Assembly: GCA_009731375.1 (NCBI GenBank)
Contig: BJOX01000266.1
Coordinates: 22,078-59,004, forward strand
Origin: Paulinella micropora
Taxonomy: Eukaryota; Cercozoa; Imbricatea; Euglyphida
Direction of reading: 5' to 3'
Length of the DNA: 36,927 nt
Below are positions 36,626 to 36,927 of this stretch, in pieces; within the stretch, counting starts at the first letter, position 1; each line of letters begins with the position of its first letter. The position numbers were made by a program, and so were the translations under genes. The notes under the pieces were generated by a model that was given only the letters and a program-made list of their open reading frames with translations, did no database searches and had not been told where the DNA came from.

Positions 36626-36927
36626 CCACTCATAGAGAGTGGGAAGACAATAATGATTCAATCAACATTCTGAATACTTGAATCTAAAAGGCCCGCGGCC
36701 GCCACTCGTACTACAGGGATAAGGTATGATAACCGTACCTTTAATACCGTCACGTCGTCAATGCATTTATCACAGTTGAACTGCCAGTGATGTAAGCTTA
36801 CCGAGCTTACATTAAATTATTCGCTTGCCGCAGCCCTAAGATTGCGGTCCCAGTGCCCTTTCAAATGAAGATAAATCTAAATATCTCGGCGACTGATCGG
36901 AAGTACGAAGGGGGGGGGGGGGGGGCC
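36626..36927. other. Contig-end sequence with NotI site and G16 run
   Basis: No gene. It contains GCGGCCGC at 36695-36702 and a run of 16 G at 36910-36925 at the very end. Composition differs from the AT-rich duplication before it. It may be cloning-vector or low-quality end sequence, or simply host DNA. Confidence 0.4.

Overview
The window is eukaryotic nuclear DNA carrying a nearly complete Polinton/Maverick-type virus-like element (a Polinton-like virus) at 4551-26460. The host shows long tetranucleotide microsatellites, a MITE-like element, foldback repeats, large tandem duplications and a spliceosomal-type intron. I cannot name the host lineage from sequence alone. The element is about 21.9 kb. 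It is bounded by 145-bp terminal inverted repeats (4551-4695 and 26316-26460, one mismatch as read by eye) and flanked by a 6-bp target duplication, ACTTCC (4545-4550 and 26461-26466).

Element layout, left to right: a coiled-coil protein (5070) and a two-exon gene with a 51-nt intron (5777-6259) on +; an RVE-family integrase (6265-7260) and an acidic/lysine-rich protein (7303-7809) on -; then a long + block. The + block holds a phage-like fibre with a C-terminal S74 self-cleaving chaperone (7914-11679, frameshifted), a small two-helix membrane protein (11672), an unknown protein cut by an assembly gap (12307), an FtsK/HerA packaging ATPase (to 13905), a small basic protein (14061), a basic coiled-coil/PQ-rich protein (14431), an adenain-like protease (to 16569), a probable penton with an in-frame stop (16704-17522), a probable major capsid protein (17608-19026) and a probable structural protein (19195-20424). 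A final - block holds two paralogous small proteins with an ExoX-C/DUF3820-like motif, a 1332-aa protein-primed family B DNA polymerase (21541-25539) and an AP2-like/zinc-ribbon protein (25725-26278). Together these cover integration, replication, packaging, maturation and capsid.

The most unusual part is the non-coding architecture. Four consecutive junctions after late genes carry the same two-part cassette: a covarying 3' hairpin with CACAC/GTGTG inner arms, then a second hairpin. Several genes have a hairpin abutting or containing the start codon, often with GCGAAAG-rich loops. Palindromes and G/C-rich repeat units are also embedded inside ORFs, sometimes read in different frames.

Left of the element, 1-1860 is an inverted, diverged relative of the element's left end (homologous coiled-coil gene, homologous leader hairpin, a different second gene), so a second related element runs off the window. 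Between the two elements (1860-4550) lie a tRNA-like A/B-box sequence, a small K/E/Y-repeat ORF, a 398-bp foldback element with 8-bp duplications, and microsatellites. Right of the element (26461-36927) are a diverged foldback with arms of about 530 bp, short tandem repeats, a decayed GC-rich gene on - (30061-32720), a tandem duplication with 1646-bp offset, and a contig end with a NotI site and a 16-G run that may be artefactual. Three N gaps (12538-13095, 15268-15591, 25933-25942) break genes.
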